Shown here: one piece after another, positions 63,304 to 64,000 of the stretch
Layout: the number at the start of each line of letters is the position of its first letter
Numbering within the stretch: the stretch's first letter is position 1
Assembly: GCA_963942565.1 (NCBI GenBank)
Contig: OZ012693.1
Location: 6,826,884-6,890,883 of the forward strand
Reading direction: 5' to 3'
Source: Maea johnstoni
Taxonomy: Eukaryota > Annelida > Polychaeta > Spionida > Magelonidae
DNA: 64,000 nt
Translations under genes and position numbers: made by a program
The notes under the pieces: model-generated
Database searches by the model: none
Told to the model about the DNA's origin: nothing
What the model saw: the letters and a program-made list of their open reading frames with translations, nothing else

Positions 63304-63367
63304 ATGGCGGATAACAATCAAAACGGAGGGATGTATCATATACACAATCAAATACAGATTGTACAAA
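63304..63367 (+). CDS. Possible first coding exon of a gene running off the window
   Basis: ATG at 63304 opens MADNNQNGGMYHIHNQIQIV then Q, and one base later comes a consensus GTAAGT donor (63368). A short N-terminal exon in phase 1 is plausible. I do not recognise the protein. The rest of the window (to 64000) would be intron; no second exon was found. Confidence 0.35.
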
Positions 63368-64000
63368 GTAAGTACACCTTGTTCACTTCTAGTGGAAACA
63401 TGTTTACTTTAACTGCAACTTGGAAACTAAGGGGTATCGCTACTTAATTACTGCATACCTAACCCAGGCAAGTGGTGGTTGAATGGTCACCAGTCATGTA
63501 GGCCAGGGTACTTAAAATAGCCTAAACACAGTCATAGGGTACCCATTGTAAATATCGACCCTACTTCTGTCACGACTCTTGGGTAAAATCCAAAGTCACT
63601 AACCAGCTAACTCATTAGAAATCAAAAAGGCTTTTGGGAGAAGATTTAACTAAAACACAAATAACAATGACACAATAAAATCTTTGAGGTGCAAGCAATG
63701 TAAGGAGAATATTTGATTGAAAGAGAAATTTTAATCAGAACACTACCAACAAGCCTTAAATATTTTCTGAAATAATTCTTAATTTTCAAGTTTTTGTCAA
63801 ACTAGTATTATTGTTTCAGACAACAATTTTGAGAGGAACTTTTAGGCATGAATATGTTATTAAGTAATGTTTTTACACCCCCTAACTGCACCTCAGGCTG
63901 GTGATCAATGCTATATGTGTGTAGGAATGAGGAAGCAGAGGCAGGGCCAATTTCATTAAGCCACTTGATAGTTGATACCTGGTTTAAAGTTAAACCAGGT
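63368..64000. other. Putative intron or intergenic, nothing recognised
   Basis: AT-rich sequence without an open frame, repeat partner or acceptor-bounded exon. Confidence 0.4.

Noticed and set aside
63304-63367. IQIV core as a RHIM-type motif
   Set aside because: The Gly of the RHIM core is missing and 21 residues are too few to judge.

Overview
The window is AT-rich, intron-bearing animal DNA, full of long (TA)n tracts, LINE remnants and small inverted-repeat elements. Its gene content is a class A GPCR, a double-hotdog thioesterase family, and receptors joining a somatomedin-B (SMB) domain to a Methuselah/adhesion-type 7TM. Together with foldback-like elements this suggests a marine invertebrate, most likely an echinoderm. 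That is inference; a lancelet or mollusc is not excluded. I saw no bacterial-type operons, rRNA, tRNA or CRISPR, and no virus-like element.

Layout. 0-1.6 kb: a class A GPCR on the minus strand, spread over three overlapping frames. 1.6-8.6 kb: non-coding DNA with microsatellites, two dispersed repeats and a CR1/Jockey-type LINE end. 8.7-33.5 kb: a segmental array of roughly 10 kb units, each carrying two 3' exons (92 bp and about 779 bp) of a tandem-hotdog thioesterase. Three copies are open in these exons, and one is a 3' relic next to a LINE. An L1/Tx1-like LINE occurs in the units of copies 1 and 3, which helps order the duplications. 34.5 kb: a 200-base assembly gap. 34.7-36.5 kb: three degenerate tandem units of about 840 bp.

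37.7-56.2 kb is the most interesting part: three head-to-tail receptor genes on the plus strand. The full model (gene III) has three phase-1 coding exons: signal peptide; a 32-residue repeat stalk plus SMB domain; and Cys-rich ectodomain, 7TM and tail. Gene I has 12 stalk repeats but no visible signal exon. Gene III has 5 repeats and a complete model of 1181 codons. Gene II has lost the whole symmetric stalk/SMB exon and still splices in frame (846 codons). Gene III is also a mosaic of gene II-like and gene I-like segments, which suggests gene conversion.

57.4-61.7 kb: a foldback-like element (57485-59576, 6-bp target duplication) built from palindromic ACAAAAGT/TTTTGTC units. It sits inside a ~112-bp tandem repeat and is followed by a ~64-bp tandem repeat and a dispersed repeat also found inverted at 5.2 kb. 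63.3 kb: a possible first coding exon of a gene that leaves the window.

How the genes relate: the SMB-7TM proteins are predicted surface receptors whose stalk length varies by whole 96-bp units, with a conserved S-R-L C-terminus of PDZ-ligand type. The thioesterases are predicted acyl-thioester hydrolases. Nothing in the sequence ties the two families to one pathway; both are local families made by tandem duplication.
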